NCBI GenBank assembly: GCA_964035575.1
Contig: OZ037852.1
Coordinates: 372,001 to 436,000 of the forward strand
From: Rhynchopus sp. YZ270_cl-10
Taxonomy: Eukaryota > Euglenozoa > Diplonemea > Diplonemida > Diplonemidae
DNA: 64,000 nt
Reading direction: 5' to 3'
Position numbers and translations under genes: made by a program. Under the pieces are notes generated by a model. It was not told the origin of the DNA and searched no databases. It worked only from the letters and a program-made list of their open reading frames with translations. Positions 54,065 through 64,000 of the stretch are shown here, one piece after another (position 1 is the first letter of the stretch; the number at the start of each line of letters is the position of its first letter).

Positions 54065-55392
54065 ACGTAGGTATCAAAAAAAAAAAAAAAAAAAAGGGAA
54101 TACTCAACGGAACGCACTTCACGTCCCATCGACAAAGAGAGGGGGAGAAAAAAAACACACCTCCATACCGGTGGAAGCGAGGCGCTCGCCTGTCTTAACA
54201 AATAAAATGATGGATGAAAGTGGCCCTCTCTCACAATGTTTACGCAACCAGAGAATGATGGCCTGCACTTAATTACCCTGCTTTTTTTGTAAACAAACAC
54301 AACACAAATTTCTGTAGTGATAACCAAAAAAATGACGAACAGGTTGTAAGGCACGGCACAAAAAAAAAAAAAAAAAATTAGATTGCGTATTTCGTGGGGG
54401 GGCTGTACAAGATCTTTTGTGCCAACAGAACAGTAGCAGCTGTGATGTGATCATTGCTGCAGCACAAAGCTATTGCATTTTTTTTTTTTTCTTTTTCACC
54501 ACCTCCGGTACATGAGCACAGTGTGTATCTGCTTCGAAGGCAATGGTGGAGATAACATGCATTATCTTGCATTTTACCATTTTATAGCTAATTATTGTAT
54601 TTTGATGGGTTACTTTGATCAGAAAACACGACAGTCTGGGGGGTTTTTTTGAGGGGTGTTCATTATTACGAGGGGATGGTTTTGGGATACACACGCGTAA
54701 ATTGAAATCAAAGTTTAAAGATGAGCTTAAGCCTCTCTGTGCTTAGCCACCTAAAAAACAGCCAGAGGAATGGCCACACGGGGCACATTCTCCAAACACT
54801 TAAGCACAACGTTGTCTTTGGGAAAGTTACTTTTTTTTTTGATAAATTGCTTGGTGTAGTGTAGTTGCCTCGGTTGTGTTGCCACAGTTGTGCAATCTCC
54901 ACTGTGTTTTTATGTTGCATAGCAAAAAGAGGTCGGGTCCACCAGGAAGGGAATGCCAGGGGTGTGACAACTACTCACAAAACGTATTTCATCCCGAACA
55001 AGTACGGAGATGCACCCATTAGAAGGTTGACTTGAAATACAAAGCCCTCTCGTGACAGTGTGCTCAAGATAACTCTGGTCTGGCGGGGAGGGGGTGTTTG
55101 AGGAATCCACAAGAGCATGGTGTATCTTTAGCGAATCAGACATTTTTTTTTTGATTCTGTGCAAACCAGATCGACCCGAAGTGATTAAATTGAAAATGAT
55201 ATTGGTGGCTGACGACCCCAAAATAGCAGAAAATAGCAGAAAATCGCAGAAAATAGCAGAAAATAGCACTTTGGGGGGTTTTTTTTGGGTTTGGTGGCTG
55301 GGTGGTGGCGTGGCTCATGATGGACGAGGGAAGGAAACTTGGCCAGCCCGCAAACCCGGAAACCCCCTCCCACTCCACAAACGGATCATAAG
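54065..55392. other. Gene-free interval
   Basis: No supported gene. It contains a family A hairpin (54712-54752), a family D repeat (54836-54905), a family C repeat (55030-55063) and five 10-bp units of AAATAGCAGA (55221-55269). Confidence 0.65.
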
Positions 55393-55924
55393 GTACACAG
55401 TACACAGTACACAGTACACAGTACACAGTACACAGTACACAGTACACAGTACACAGTACACAGTACACAGTACACAGTACACAGTACACAGTACACAGTA
55501 CACAGTACACAGTACACAGTACACAGTACACAGTACACAGTACACAGTACACAGTACACAGTACACAGTACACAGTACACAGTACACAGTACACAGTACA
55601 CAGTACACAGTACACAGTACACAGTACACAGTACACAGTACACAGTACACAGTACACAGTACACAGTACACAGTACACAGTACACAGTACACAGTACACA
55701 GTACACAGTACACAGTACACAGTACACAGTACACAGTACACAGTACACAGTACACAGTACACAGTACACAGTACACAGTACACAGTACACAGTACACAGT
55801 ACACAGTACACAGTACACAGTACACAGTACACAGTACACAGTACACAGTACACAGTACACAGTACACAGTGCACAGTGCACAGTGCACAGTGCACAGTGC
55901 ACAGTGCACAGTGCACAGTGCACA
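55393..55924. repeat. 7-bp tandem array (GTACACA)n with (GTGCACA)n end
   Basis: About 68 units identical to those of the array at 44358-44876, then a sharp switch at about 55868 to eight units with GTGC in place of GTAC, then a return to GTACAGCAC. Both unit types keep a palindromic core (GTAC or GTGCAC). The clean switch suggests that a variant unit arose and spread locally. I could not find paired transposon ends around this array. Confidence 0.95.
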
Positions 55925-56105
55925 GTACAGCACCTGGTCTATATCGGGACAAAATACATTTTTTTTTTGCTAAAATTGCTCTTATTTTTTACGCTTTTTT
56001 GCTCGAAAAAAACGTTGTCCTGCATCTTTGGTAGGTGTTTTGGGGACTGGCTGGGGTCAGGAGTCCCTCATTTCCCCTCCCTTTAGCAAAAGCCCAAACC
56101 ACGGC

Positions 56106-56958
56106 CAGGCCTTTTGCTAACTTTGGGATTTTCCCCCTGAATGGCATGATGGTCAAAAAAAAATAATTTCCTGGAAAAAAAGTACATTCCGAGCTTTCCC
56201 ACCTGGTGAAAGCGGTCGTCGCGCGCTTCGCGCGCGCCTCCCTGCCAGCCACAGGGTGGAGAGGCGAAGGGTCAGCTTTGCGAGATAACAAAAAAACGGA
56301 ATCTAATCCTTTATTAACGGCGCTTGGTCTTGCGCCTTACGTACACTAACCGTACAAAATCAATACGTCTTCCAGAAGCAGGGGCTGTTGCAACGGTTGG
56401 GTCACTTTGAACTAAAAATGGTCAAACTTTTGCAGCTTGGGTCAAGTTTCATTTTTGGCTGTAAAATACAAGGGAATCCCCCTAGACATTGTAAAATGGC
56501 ACCGTAGGCAGGAAGAAAATGGCGTACAGCGCAAGCGAAGCGAGCGGAAATTTTTTTGAGGTATACCTCCGCGAGCGCAGCGAGCAGAAAAATTTTAAGG
56601 TGCCATCATGCCATCATGCCATCATGCCATCATGCCATCATGCCATCATGCCATCATGCCATCATGCCATCATGCCATCATGCCATCATGCCATCATGCC
56701 ATCATGCCATCATGCCATCATGCCATCATGCCATCATGCCATCATGCCATCATGCCATCATGCCATCATGCCATCATGCCATCATGCCATCATGCCATCA
56801 TGCCATCATGCCATCATGCCATCATGCCATCATGCCATCATGCCATCATGCCATCATGCCATCATGCCATCATGCCATCATGCCATCATGCCATCATGCC
56901 ATCATGCCATCATGCCATCTGGGGGGAAATCCCCAGGTGATGGATAGCGAAAGCCTTG
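56106..56958. mobile_element. Probable TIR element carrying an 8-bp array
   Basis: The left segment 56106-56153 (CAGGCCTTTTGCTAACTTTG ... GGCATGATGG) is matched in inverted form by 56908-56958 (CCATCATGCCATC ... TAGCGAAAGCCTTG), with several differences. The left terminus resembles that of the hAT element at 29449. I do not see a clean target duplication, so the exact right end is uncertain. The interior contains the ~170-bp segment (about 56190-56365) inverted relative to 19645-19805, and the (CATGCCAT)n array. Confidence 0.5.
56601..56919. repeat. 8-bp tandem array (TGCCATCA)n
   Basis: About 40 identical units of TGCCATCA. A single inverted unit (ATGGCATGATGG) lies at about 56141-56152 in the facing flank, a plausible seed. 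ORFs with MPSCHHAI repeats are artefacts of 3 x 8 bp. Confidence 0.97.
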
Positions 56959-57250
56959 CCCCACCACCCTGGTATTACAGGTTAATTATGGGTTTTGTTT
57001 CTAAATTGTCGGTTTTTTTCTCCGATCACACTTCTTGTGTAATCTTGGGGGTAGTGGATAGTAATGCAGTATTGACAAATTGGTCACTTGTCGCATTTTA
57101 TCATTTGTTCATTTATTGTTCATTTGTGTGTTGGGTGCAGTGCAGACAGGTACCTCACCTACGTCCGGCATCTCCGATAGGAGATACTCCAGCCATGTAG
57201 GCAAAATATTTAAAAAGTCTAGTTTTTTTTTTTTTTTTTCCCTTCTATTT

Positions 57251-57548
57251 CAGGCTCTCCGCTAGGATTTCCGATTTTGAAAATATTCTGTTGATGGTCC
57301 ACGTTGGTGGGGTACATGCTTGCGCCGCAGGCGCACGGTACGCAACTTTTTTTTTTACCAACGCCCGATTTTGACTTTTTTGGGACGTTTGAGCACTCAC
57401 CTCTCCATATCTTCTTCTCCTGAGCTTTTTTGACAGGTAGAACGGGTCTGAACCACTTAGCAGAACTTTTTTTTTTTTTCTTTTTTTCCCCATTTTCAAA
57501 AAGTTCTGTTGACAATCAACAGAACTTTAGTACCTAGCGGAGTGCCTG
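57251..57548. mobile_element. hAT-type MITE, copy 2
   Basis: This is the same 298-bp sequence as 30354-30651, flanked by a different exact 8-bp duplication TTCTATTT (57243-57250 and 57549-57556). The near identity of copies 27 kb apart and the perfect duplications point to recent mobility. Confidence 0.93.
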
Positions 57549-57568
57549 TTCTATTTTTCTTTACTCAT

Positions 57569-57731
57569 TCATACATGCGGTAGTCTGGCCGACTCTGCGT
57601 AACTTTTGAAAACCCCGAATTTTCTTGACTTTTTTTTATTGTTCTTGACGTTTCTAGAATTTTAAAAGTCAAGAACAGTCAAAAAAAATTGGGTGTCTCG
57701 AGTCTGGCACAGTCGGCATGACTACCATGTA
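57569..57731. mobile_element. Fold-back (MITE-like) element
   Basis: The ends CATACATG(CG)GTAGTC and GACTACCATGTATG are inverted. Inside, GACTCTG/CGAGTC, TTTTCTTGACTTTT and AAAAGTCAAGAA make the whole 163 bp fold on itself. No clear target duplication. A separate palindrome TCTTGACTC/GAGTCAAGA follows at about 57963-57988. Confidence 0.6.
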
Positions 57732-58034
57732 TGTCTCTTTTCGTTTTTTTTTTTTCTTCTTTCTTCACTGTAACCTACCGAGGTAGGCGTGACACTGACA
57801 AGCACGGTAATTTTTTGGAAGCCGCGGTACTGCCTCTTTGCTTAGTTTTGTTGTTGTGCTATGCTACATAGCAGGGTTCCACACTGCGACTGAGCAAGGG
57901 GGGGGGGGCAGTTTCCCTTTTCCTCTTGGGGGCACAGCCCGCACACCTCCCCCCCAAGGTGCCTCTTGACTCTGAGCTGAGTCAAGACGACAAAAGGGGG
58001 GCGAACCCCATATTAGAAGTTTTTTTTTTTTTTT

Positions 58035-59966
58035 GGGTGAAAGTCAAATGTATACACATATACACAGGGTTATAGTCAGATCTATACACTCATTGTATAT
58101 ACAATTGTCAATTGTACATACAATTGTATAGAAATTGTATAGATCTGACTATTTGATGTACAATCCCAACTTTTTTTATAGTCAGATCTATACAATTTAT
58201 GTACAATCCCAGTATACACTAGGTCGTACACAAATTGTACAGATTTGACTATACAAAAGTCAGATCTATACAATTTTTGGATTGTACACTCGAGGGAGAT
58301 TGTACACGCCCAGGTACCCAGGTACCCAGGTACCCAGGTACCCAGGTACCCAGGTACCCAGGTACCCAGGTACCCAGGTACCCAGGTACCCAGGTACCCA
58401 GGTACCCAGGTACACTGGATACAAGGATAAAAGGTCGTGAAAGAGCAACCACAGCCAACCCGCCAGTCACTGAAAAGTGACCAGACAGTCCACTTGACAA
58501 ACACAAAAGTGTCCGTCGCGTGGGGCATTCACGCACTGAGGAGATAATGATCCAACAATTCACAAGAAAACATTACTTAACCTACTGCTGGAAATTGCCA
58601 GGTCGTAGTAACACACAAAGTGTGCCTCCGTTCGGGAATATCGGAGTTATAGAGTCCTAAAAGGCCTCTGCCGCTAGTCAAGGTATAACCGAATGAACGG
58701 CCCAAGACCCCCGTGGAGAAGTTAAATGTTGTAATGATTTCAAGTAAAATGCGAGCACTGTCTTACCCTCCTCAATGCATGGTGGAAGATGTCTTTCACA
58801 ACAAATATCCTGTACCCAGGTACCCAAATTCCCAAACCCACGCAGCGGCACATGACCGCAAGTGTGAGTGACCCACACATGAGGGAATGCGACACTACGC
58901 AAAATTTACCACCAGACCCTGTCTTCGTGCACCTGAAGTACAACGCCGCAGACAGGCCAAACATGCGTTGGACTCAGAGGAATGCCCGCTGTGCAGGTAT
59001 CAAACATGAGAACAACTCCCAGAAACAAGGGGCGCCTTTTGGCGGGCGTTGTTGAGGGTGTTTGGGGTGCAAAGTTTTCCACAATTTTGATGCGCGGGTA
59101 CAGAAGTGTTGTCTTGTTCTTTCATCTCTAGGAATGTAAATGTCAATCGCGTTTAACTACCACGAGGGCTTGTTCAGTGAACCCACAAGGGGTCGAAGGG
59201 GGTTGGTTATCCCATATCTATCAAAGGTTGTGTCGACCAGGCGAAACCACTATGTTACGCTGTACGTTGTTAAATCCGAAGAAATAACGCTTTAGCAGCC
59301 GCAGGAAGTAAGTAGTGCCTCACGCTACACAAACCACCACCCGCGATTGACTTAGATGTTATAACAAAGAGAATTCAGAACAAAACAACACCCTGCCCCA
59401 TACACACTAAATTGTCATGCTTCAAGAGCATGCCTGGGCCAAAATTACTATGACGAAAAGGCAACAAGACCACCCACAAGGAGTGTGAAATGTGCGCTGG
59501 TTTTCTGGGGGAACGCAATATTTTCTTGTGTCTAGTCCTCCGCAAGCAGAGGACAGACTTTCCGGAAGGTTTCCAAAGTCGAATTGCTTGCACTAGCTAT
59601 GCTCCCTGGGTTAAATGGCAATAGCAGTGACTGACTTCTGAGAAAAATCGGGTGTGCGAAACCCAATTTCCATTTTTTGTGTATAGTCCTGTAGGGGTGG
59701 GTGTGTGTGTGGGTAGGTGGGTAGGTGGGTGGGTGTACTCTAAACTGTTTTCCACTATGGGTAGGGATTTGTGTACGACCTGTGTATACCGGGATTGTAC
59801 ATACATTGTATAGATCTGACTATAAAAAAAGTTGGGATTGTACATCAAATAGTCAGATCTATACAATTTCTATACAATTGTATGTACAATTGACAATTGT
59901 ATATACAATGAGTGTATAGATCTGACTATAACCCTGTGTATATGTGTATACATTTGACTTTCACCC
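58035..59966. mobile_element. Long-TIR DNA transposon inserted in a T tract
   Basis: About 200 bp at the left end (from GGGTGAAAGTCAAATGTATA) recur as reverse complement at the right end (about 59768-59966), themselves rich in AGTCAGATCTATACA and ACAATTGT palindromes. The element lies within a poly-T stretch, so its duplication cannot be read. The interior holds the GGTACCCA array (58311-58412) and about 1.3 kb of homopolymer-poor DNA with short ORFs in several frames. I recognise no transposase, so it is non-autonomous or too decayed. ORFs at 58789-59055 and 59375-59593 are recorded only as possible remnants. Confidence 0.85.
58311..58412. repeat. 8-bp tandem array (CAGGTACC)n
   Basis: About 12.5 units of CAGGTACC, each with the palindrome GGTACC. 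A lone CCAGGTACCCA unit lies at about 58815-58825 in the same element. The array lies inside the long-TIR element 58035-59966. Confidence 0.95.
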
Positions 59967-61127
59967 TTTTTTTTTTTTTTTTTTTTTTTTTTGCAAAAAT
60001 TTTAGTTGGAATAGTGGAGTTGCATTGCAATGTCCATTTTTTTTTTTTTTTGGGGGGGGGGTGCATGCTAAGCTTCAGAGCCCAAAACAGCTAACTCTCA
60101 CAACTTTTTCATTTTGCACAAAAAAACAAAAAAAAGCAAAAACCACACACGAAACGACCAGGTTTGCTTTCCCAAAGACCATTTCGCTTTGGCTGGAGCT
60201 TTCCCCCCCTACTATTACTTTGCGGCAATGGGGAAAGAATGAGAAGTTTGTAAGATGAACCTAAGCCTCCACGGGCGTCCCTTACCTTACCTTGAAAGAA
60301 AGAATAAAAGAGGGGCGCACTGTATTCATCCTTCATGAGAAAGAGGTACAGTAAAAAGGGAAAGCCTGACGACGTGGAGCCGAGGGGAAAGAAAAACGAC
60401 ACTAAACCGGAGGGGGCACTGAAGGGGGGGGCGTCTTGAGAGGGCGCAAATTTTAAAGATCGAGCGGTACCTATTTTTGCTAAAGAAAAATAGATGGCAC
60501 TGGATTACACTCACTAAGAATTAATTTTTTGCTATTCCGTTTGACTCGAAAGCGTGACACAGGTAAAACGTGAACAATTCTGCACGAGAGGTTCAAGCTT
60601 CCGGAAATGCTTTTTTGCATCGACAATACGCCCATATGGGTAAGGGTCGGTACTCCTTTTCAGCCCAAAGGCTGATGTACTGAAAACATACAGAACCTTT
60701 AGTCGGCCAGATGTAGTGGGCGTCAGACCCTTTTTGTAGTTTCGACAATCACCAGTCCGAGAACGGGTTCTGTACACGCAGTCTTTTTTTTTTTTTTGAA
60801 AAATCTTAGCCCTTTTTCAAAGGTGAAAAATTGAGCAGATTGAGTAGAACACAGTTTGTTTGGTCATTGGTGTGGGTTTGGATAGTTGCAGCATCCTTGT
60901 ACAAAGGCCTGCCGTTCCTAGCTTTTTTTCTTTTTTCTCATTGAAATAAAGTGGAGTGGACAATTCTCGCACGGCTTTTTTTCTTTTGTTTTTGGTTTAA
61001 TTATACCTCTGCAAAAGAAAAAAATGGAGGGTTTTGCAGCAATGAAAAAAGACGATGGCAATACTAAAATGCGTGTAGAAACAAATAGAAAAGTTTTTGG
61101 TGTTTTGAGTTTACTTTTTTGAGCTGT

Positions 61128-61165
<38 letters not shown>

Positions 61166-62778
61166 CCCTTTTCTTTTCCACCTTCTCCTAAGCGGAGAAG
61201 AAATGGTGTTACTCGGGGCTTTCTGGAAGGGGGGGAAAAGGGGAAGCTTGAAGGGAGATAACGTGCCTCTGTGTGCACATCGGGGAGAAAAAATAATGGG
61301 TATGTGGACAACCTCTTTTCGCTTTCTGGGAAAGGTAGTTTGATGCAGGCAAGTCACTGGAGCATGGCCAATAGTCGGCCGTGCTCCGGTATTGAAAAGC
61401 CGTAGCATGCGTAGGAGTGCGTGACCCACGCCGCGAAGGACCTCCGACTGACCTGTGCGATTTAATTATTTCAACCACTTTCTATTTTACTGAATAGAAG
61501 TGTATGGAATAATGCGATTACAAAGAAAAACTGTAGTTGTTGATGCAGGCACCTCCGACTTACCCACTGTACGATGCCAGCCATCCGGATGAAAGCACAA
61601 AAAAAGAAAAAAAGAAAACGGTTTGTAAGATGAAGCTAAGCCTCTCATGTTTAGTCACCTAGGGCAGAAACTATGCACTTCCTTACAGAAACCTCATGAT
61701 TTTCCACCAACCTGCGCGATTTAAAAAAAACGAATACAACAAAGAACACGATTTCAGAAGGAGAGGTAGGGCAAGCACATGAAAAAAGAAGATGAAAAAG
61801 AAAAAGACAAAAAACTTCGGGGACACTGAAAAAAAAAAAAAGGAACCTACTACATCAACCGAGAGAAAAGGGTGAAACCCTGTTTGCTGAGATTTTTTAC
61901 TTAATTTTTTTGTCAGATGAACGTTGCTTTCTTATGCACATCATCTTTTTTTTTTGATAAGCTGGACCTCAGCCTCTCGTTACCTAAGAACCTAAGAAAA
62001 AAAAAAAACAAATGAGCCCCAAGACACACAGATCTATTAAAAAAGTGAGGTAGAGGAAGAGAAGGCAAACACTACGTTGCACATTGAAATGCATATTTGA
62101 CCAATTGATGGTGTGGTCAACAACCACCAGGGGGGAACCGGGAATTGCTACACATCCCAGAATACCCTGTACTTTTCCTTGTCTGGTTCCCGACCACACC
62201 AATAGGCATTTGGGGGGGAATTCAGAAAATACAAAAAATGGAGTATAAAAACCTACCCTTTTGGACACAAGAAACCTCAGGACAAACAAAGCACCCTCGG
62301 ATCGCCTCCCCTACTGCGACAGTCGGCTTGAAATACAACAGCACTCTAGTGAATAGTGTACCTTTGGTACAATGACCGGTGCGCTGTGGGGGCGGACTCC
62401 AACCCATGCAAGTCCTACAATCCATTTTGTGGTGTACCACCAGGGGTCCTAACGCTGTTCTCAAAAAAATTTAAAATGGTAACTTCAAGGTCACTTCTCG
62501 TTTTTTGGGGAGGGAAAAAAAAAACTTTCCCCCCTCAGAGGAACAGCAAAGTTGAAAAGGTGCAAATTCCTCGGACATACACTGGACGCTGGTTATCGCC
62601 GTATCATAGGGACAGAGTAGTAGATACGATTTTTTTTGTAAGGCAATTTTGCGTTCTCGCAGTCTGGTACCACCGTTTTGCTTCTTACCACGAACAACAC
62701 AACACAGCAGAGGCAGATGTTTAGTGGGGGACCTTCTTATCAGTAATCCCAGTACATTTACGAAAGATACGGTGGTCA
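59967..62778. other. Gene-free interval with repeats
   Basis: No gene supported. It contains a family D-like repeat just right of the T tract (about 59988-60035), family A hairpins (about 60246-60290 and 61621-61660), family G modules CCTCCGACT(G/T)ACC (about 61440 and 61552), and a long family C copy (about 62329-62455). Confidence 0.6.
61540..61600. repeat. Family G repeat (representative copy)
   Basis: The order GATGCAGGCACCTCCGACT, ACCCA, TACGATGCCA, then a GGATGAAAGCAC end recurs at about 4727-4770, 7138-7180, 16245-16275, 18070-18125 and 61440-61460. GATGC and GGCATC-type ends can pair. Its leading CCTC resembles the loop of families A, B and F. Confidence 0.6.
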
Positions 62779-63123
62779 TGTCACCCAAAGGTTCCTGGCG
62801 AAGCCACGATACCAACATTTCTAAAAAATGTTGCCATGAAATGGCACTGTCGTTGGTAATTATCGTCAGTTTCCGTAAATTACTTACGTATTTTGCTAAA
62901 ACGAAAGTTTCTGGCGAAGCCACGGTACGCAACATTTCAAAAAATTGCGCTTAAAATGTACATTGTGGCAACCTGCAGCCCTGCAGACCACTGATCTTGG
63001 CAAAAAAGAAAAAAAAATCCGGACCCTCCAACGTGTTCCCGGTGCATGTTAAGCATCCGAGGTCACTTCGTGACACCGGATTTCAAAAATAAAAAGGGGA
63101 AGGTCACTTTTTAGGGCACTTTT

Positions 63124-63149
63124 CGAAGGTCACTTCGAAGTGACCTTCG
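63124..63149. repeat. 26-bp perfect palindrome
   Basis: CGAAGGTCACTTC is followed directly by GAAGTGACCTTCG, with further GGTCACTTC copies at about 63061, 63101 and 63170. It would extrude as a spacerless hairpin. Confidence 0.9.
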
Positions 63150-63297
63150 GATTTCAAAAAAATAAAAAAGGTCACTTCAGAAGTGGTAAAAGTTACCACT
63201 CTTAGGACCCCTGTGTACCACAGATCCCTCTTCTCCAAAAGGAACGCAACAAAGACGGACATTAAAAAAATAAGTTTCAACACAAATCGCAAAAAAA

Positions 63298-63330
<33 letters not shown>

Positions 63331-63442
63331 GATCATTAAACGGTGCCAATATGTTATAACGGCATGTACTATTACCTTTTTTTGCTGTTTTTTTTAAAAC
63401 CCTAAGCTAGCGTGGGTTCGTGATAAGATGCTTTGTCGCACA

Positions 63443-63649
63443 CACGACGGTGAAGTAACGGGTGTTACAAGTGGAGTTACAAGTGAGTTACATGTAACTT
63501 TTGTTACATGTAACTCACTTGTAACCCACCAGTTACAACCTGATTTTGCCTGTAATTCATGTATCCCACTTGTAACTCACTTGTAACGGTTTTTCACTTG
63601 TAACGTTACTAGTAACTTCACTTGTAATGTACTATACTTCACCGTCGTG
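63443..63649. mobile_element. Fold-back element of GTTACAAGTGA repeats
   Basis: The ends CACGACGGTGAAGTA and TACTTCACCGTCGTG are inverted, with CACA directly repeated on both sides. The 207-bp interior is many direct and inverted copies of GTTACAAGTGA, including a palindromic GTTACATGTAAC. No coding capacity. Confidence 0.75.
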
Positions 63650-64000
63650 CACATGACTCTCGCGGGGGGGGGGCCAAATCACCTAAAAATATATTTGACT
63701 TTCATTTTAGCGAATTGGCGGCAATGTATTGAGGCGCCGATTTCCCGCTGTGCGCATTTTTCTGACGATAATTACCAACGACAGTGTCATTTTATGTCAA
63801 CATTTTTTTTTTTTAGAAATGTTGCGTTTCGTGGATTCGCCAGGAACCCTTGGGTGTCAAAATGGGCGACAGAAATCTCTGCCCCTTACCACGACTACAT
63901 CGGACAACTTTACTCCACATGGGGGAAAGATGCTCTATAGTTTTTTTTTTTTTTTTTTTTTTTTTTTCAAAAAAAAAAAAAAGAAGGATAATAAGTGTCA

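Larger units (their letters stand above)
62779..63871. mobile_element. Probable long-TIR element with ~100-bp inverted ends
   Basis: 62779-62872 (TGTCACCCAAAGG, TTCCTGGCGAAGCCACG ... GTTGGTAATTATCGTCAG) is repeated inverted at about 63757-63871. The arms differ by scattered substitutions and a longer T run. I see no target duplication, so this could also be two independent copies of a smaller element in opposite orientation. A third partial copy lies at about 62905-62945. The interval contains the fold-back element 63443-63649. Confidence 0.5.

Noticed and set aside
56519-57200. ORFs with MPSCHHAI repeats
   Set aside because: They reflect the 8-bp array; no start context or domain.
58789-59593. 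ORFs inside the long-TIR element as a transposase gene
   Set aside because: They are short, in different frames and without catalytic motifs; kept only as possible remnants.

Overview
This is nuclear DNA of a microbial eukaryote. Ten convincing protein genes have clear eukaryotic families: katanin p80, a mu-homology adaptor, an MIF4G protein, a PHO80-type cyclin and a BILBO1-like cytoskeletal protein. Three introns with GTATG(T/G) donors can be placed with matching phase. The coding islands have mixed composition, while the surrounding DNA is AT-rich and full of homopolymer tracts and short dispersed repeats. The BILBO1-type N-terminal domain, the one-way gene order and the pyrimidine-rich leaders with scarce introns make a flagellate, possibly a euglenozoan such as a diplonemid or euglenid, my leading guess. 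This is inference; a dinoflagellate-like or other protist is not excluded.

Layout. 1-20.6 kb has no convincing gene. It holds a clipped terminal-inverted-repeat (TIR) element (1-640), a Tc1-like MITE (3366-3462), two copies of a palindromic MITE (5552-5677, 14105-14309), a TIR element packed with minisatellites (5714-6651), a hAT-type element (19312-19861) and dozens of short hairpin repeats. 20.7-52.1 kb is a gene block in which every gene is on the minus strand. In ascending coordinate they are PHO80-like cyclin, mu-homology (muniscin/TCUP-like) adaptor, katanin p80 (three exons), a Cys-rich secreted protein, a serine racemase/threonine dehydratase-family enzyme, an MIF4G protein (two exons), ankyrin protein 1, the BILBO1-NTD coiled-coil protein, ITPase and ankyrin protein 2. 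Three hAT-type insertions and a decayed DDE transposase sit between genes. 52.1-64 kb is again gene-free and holds tandem arrays, hAT-type elements and fold-back elements.

Functional links are loose. Katanin p80 and the BILBO1-like protein point to a microtubule or flagellar cytoskeleton, the mu-homology protein to endocytic membrane traffic, ITPase to nucleotide-pool cleaning and the MIF4G protein to translation or mRNA metabolism. The two ankyrin genes are paralogs that differ by one 300-bp supra-repeat.

The most unusual signals are non-coding. (i) A large family of REP-like hairpins has a CTCTCGT-type loop and changing but still paired stems. (ii) Very homogeneous 7-9 bp tandem arrays are built on palindromic cores, and most lie inside DNA transposons. 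(iii) Six hAT-type elements have exact 8-bp target duplications, one of them nested in another.
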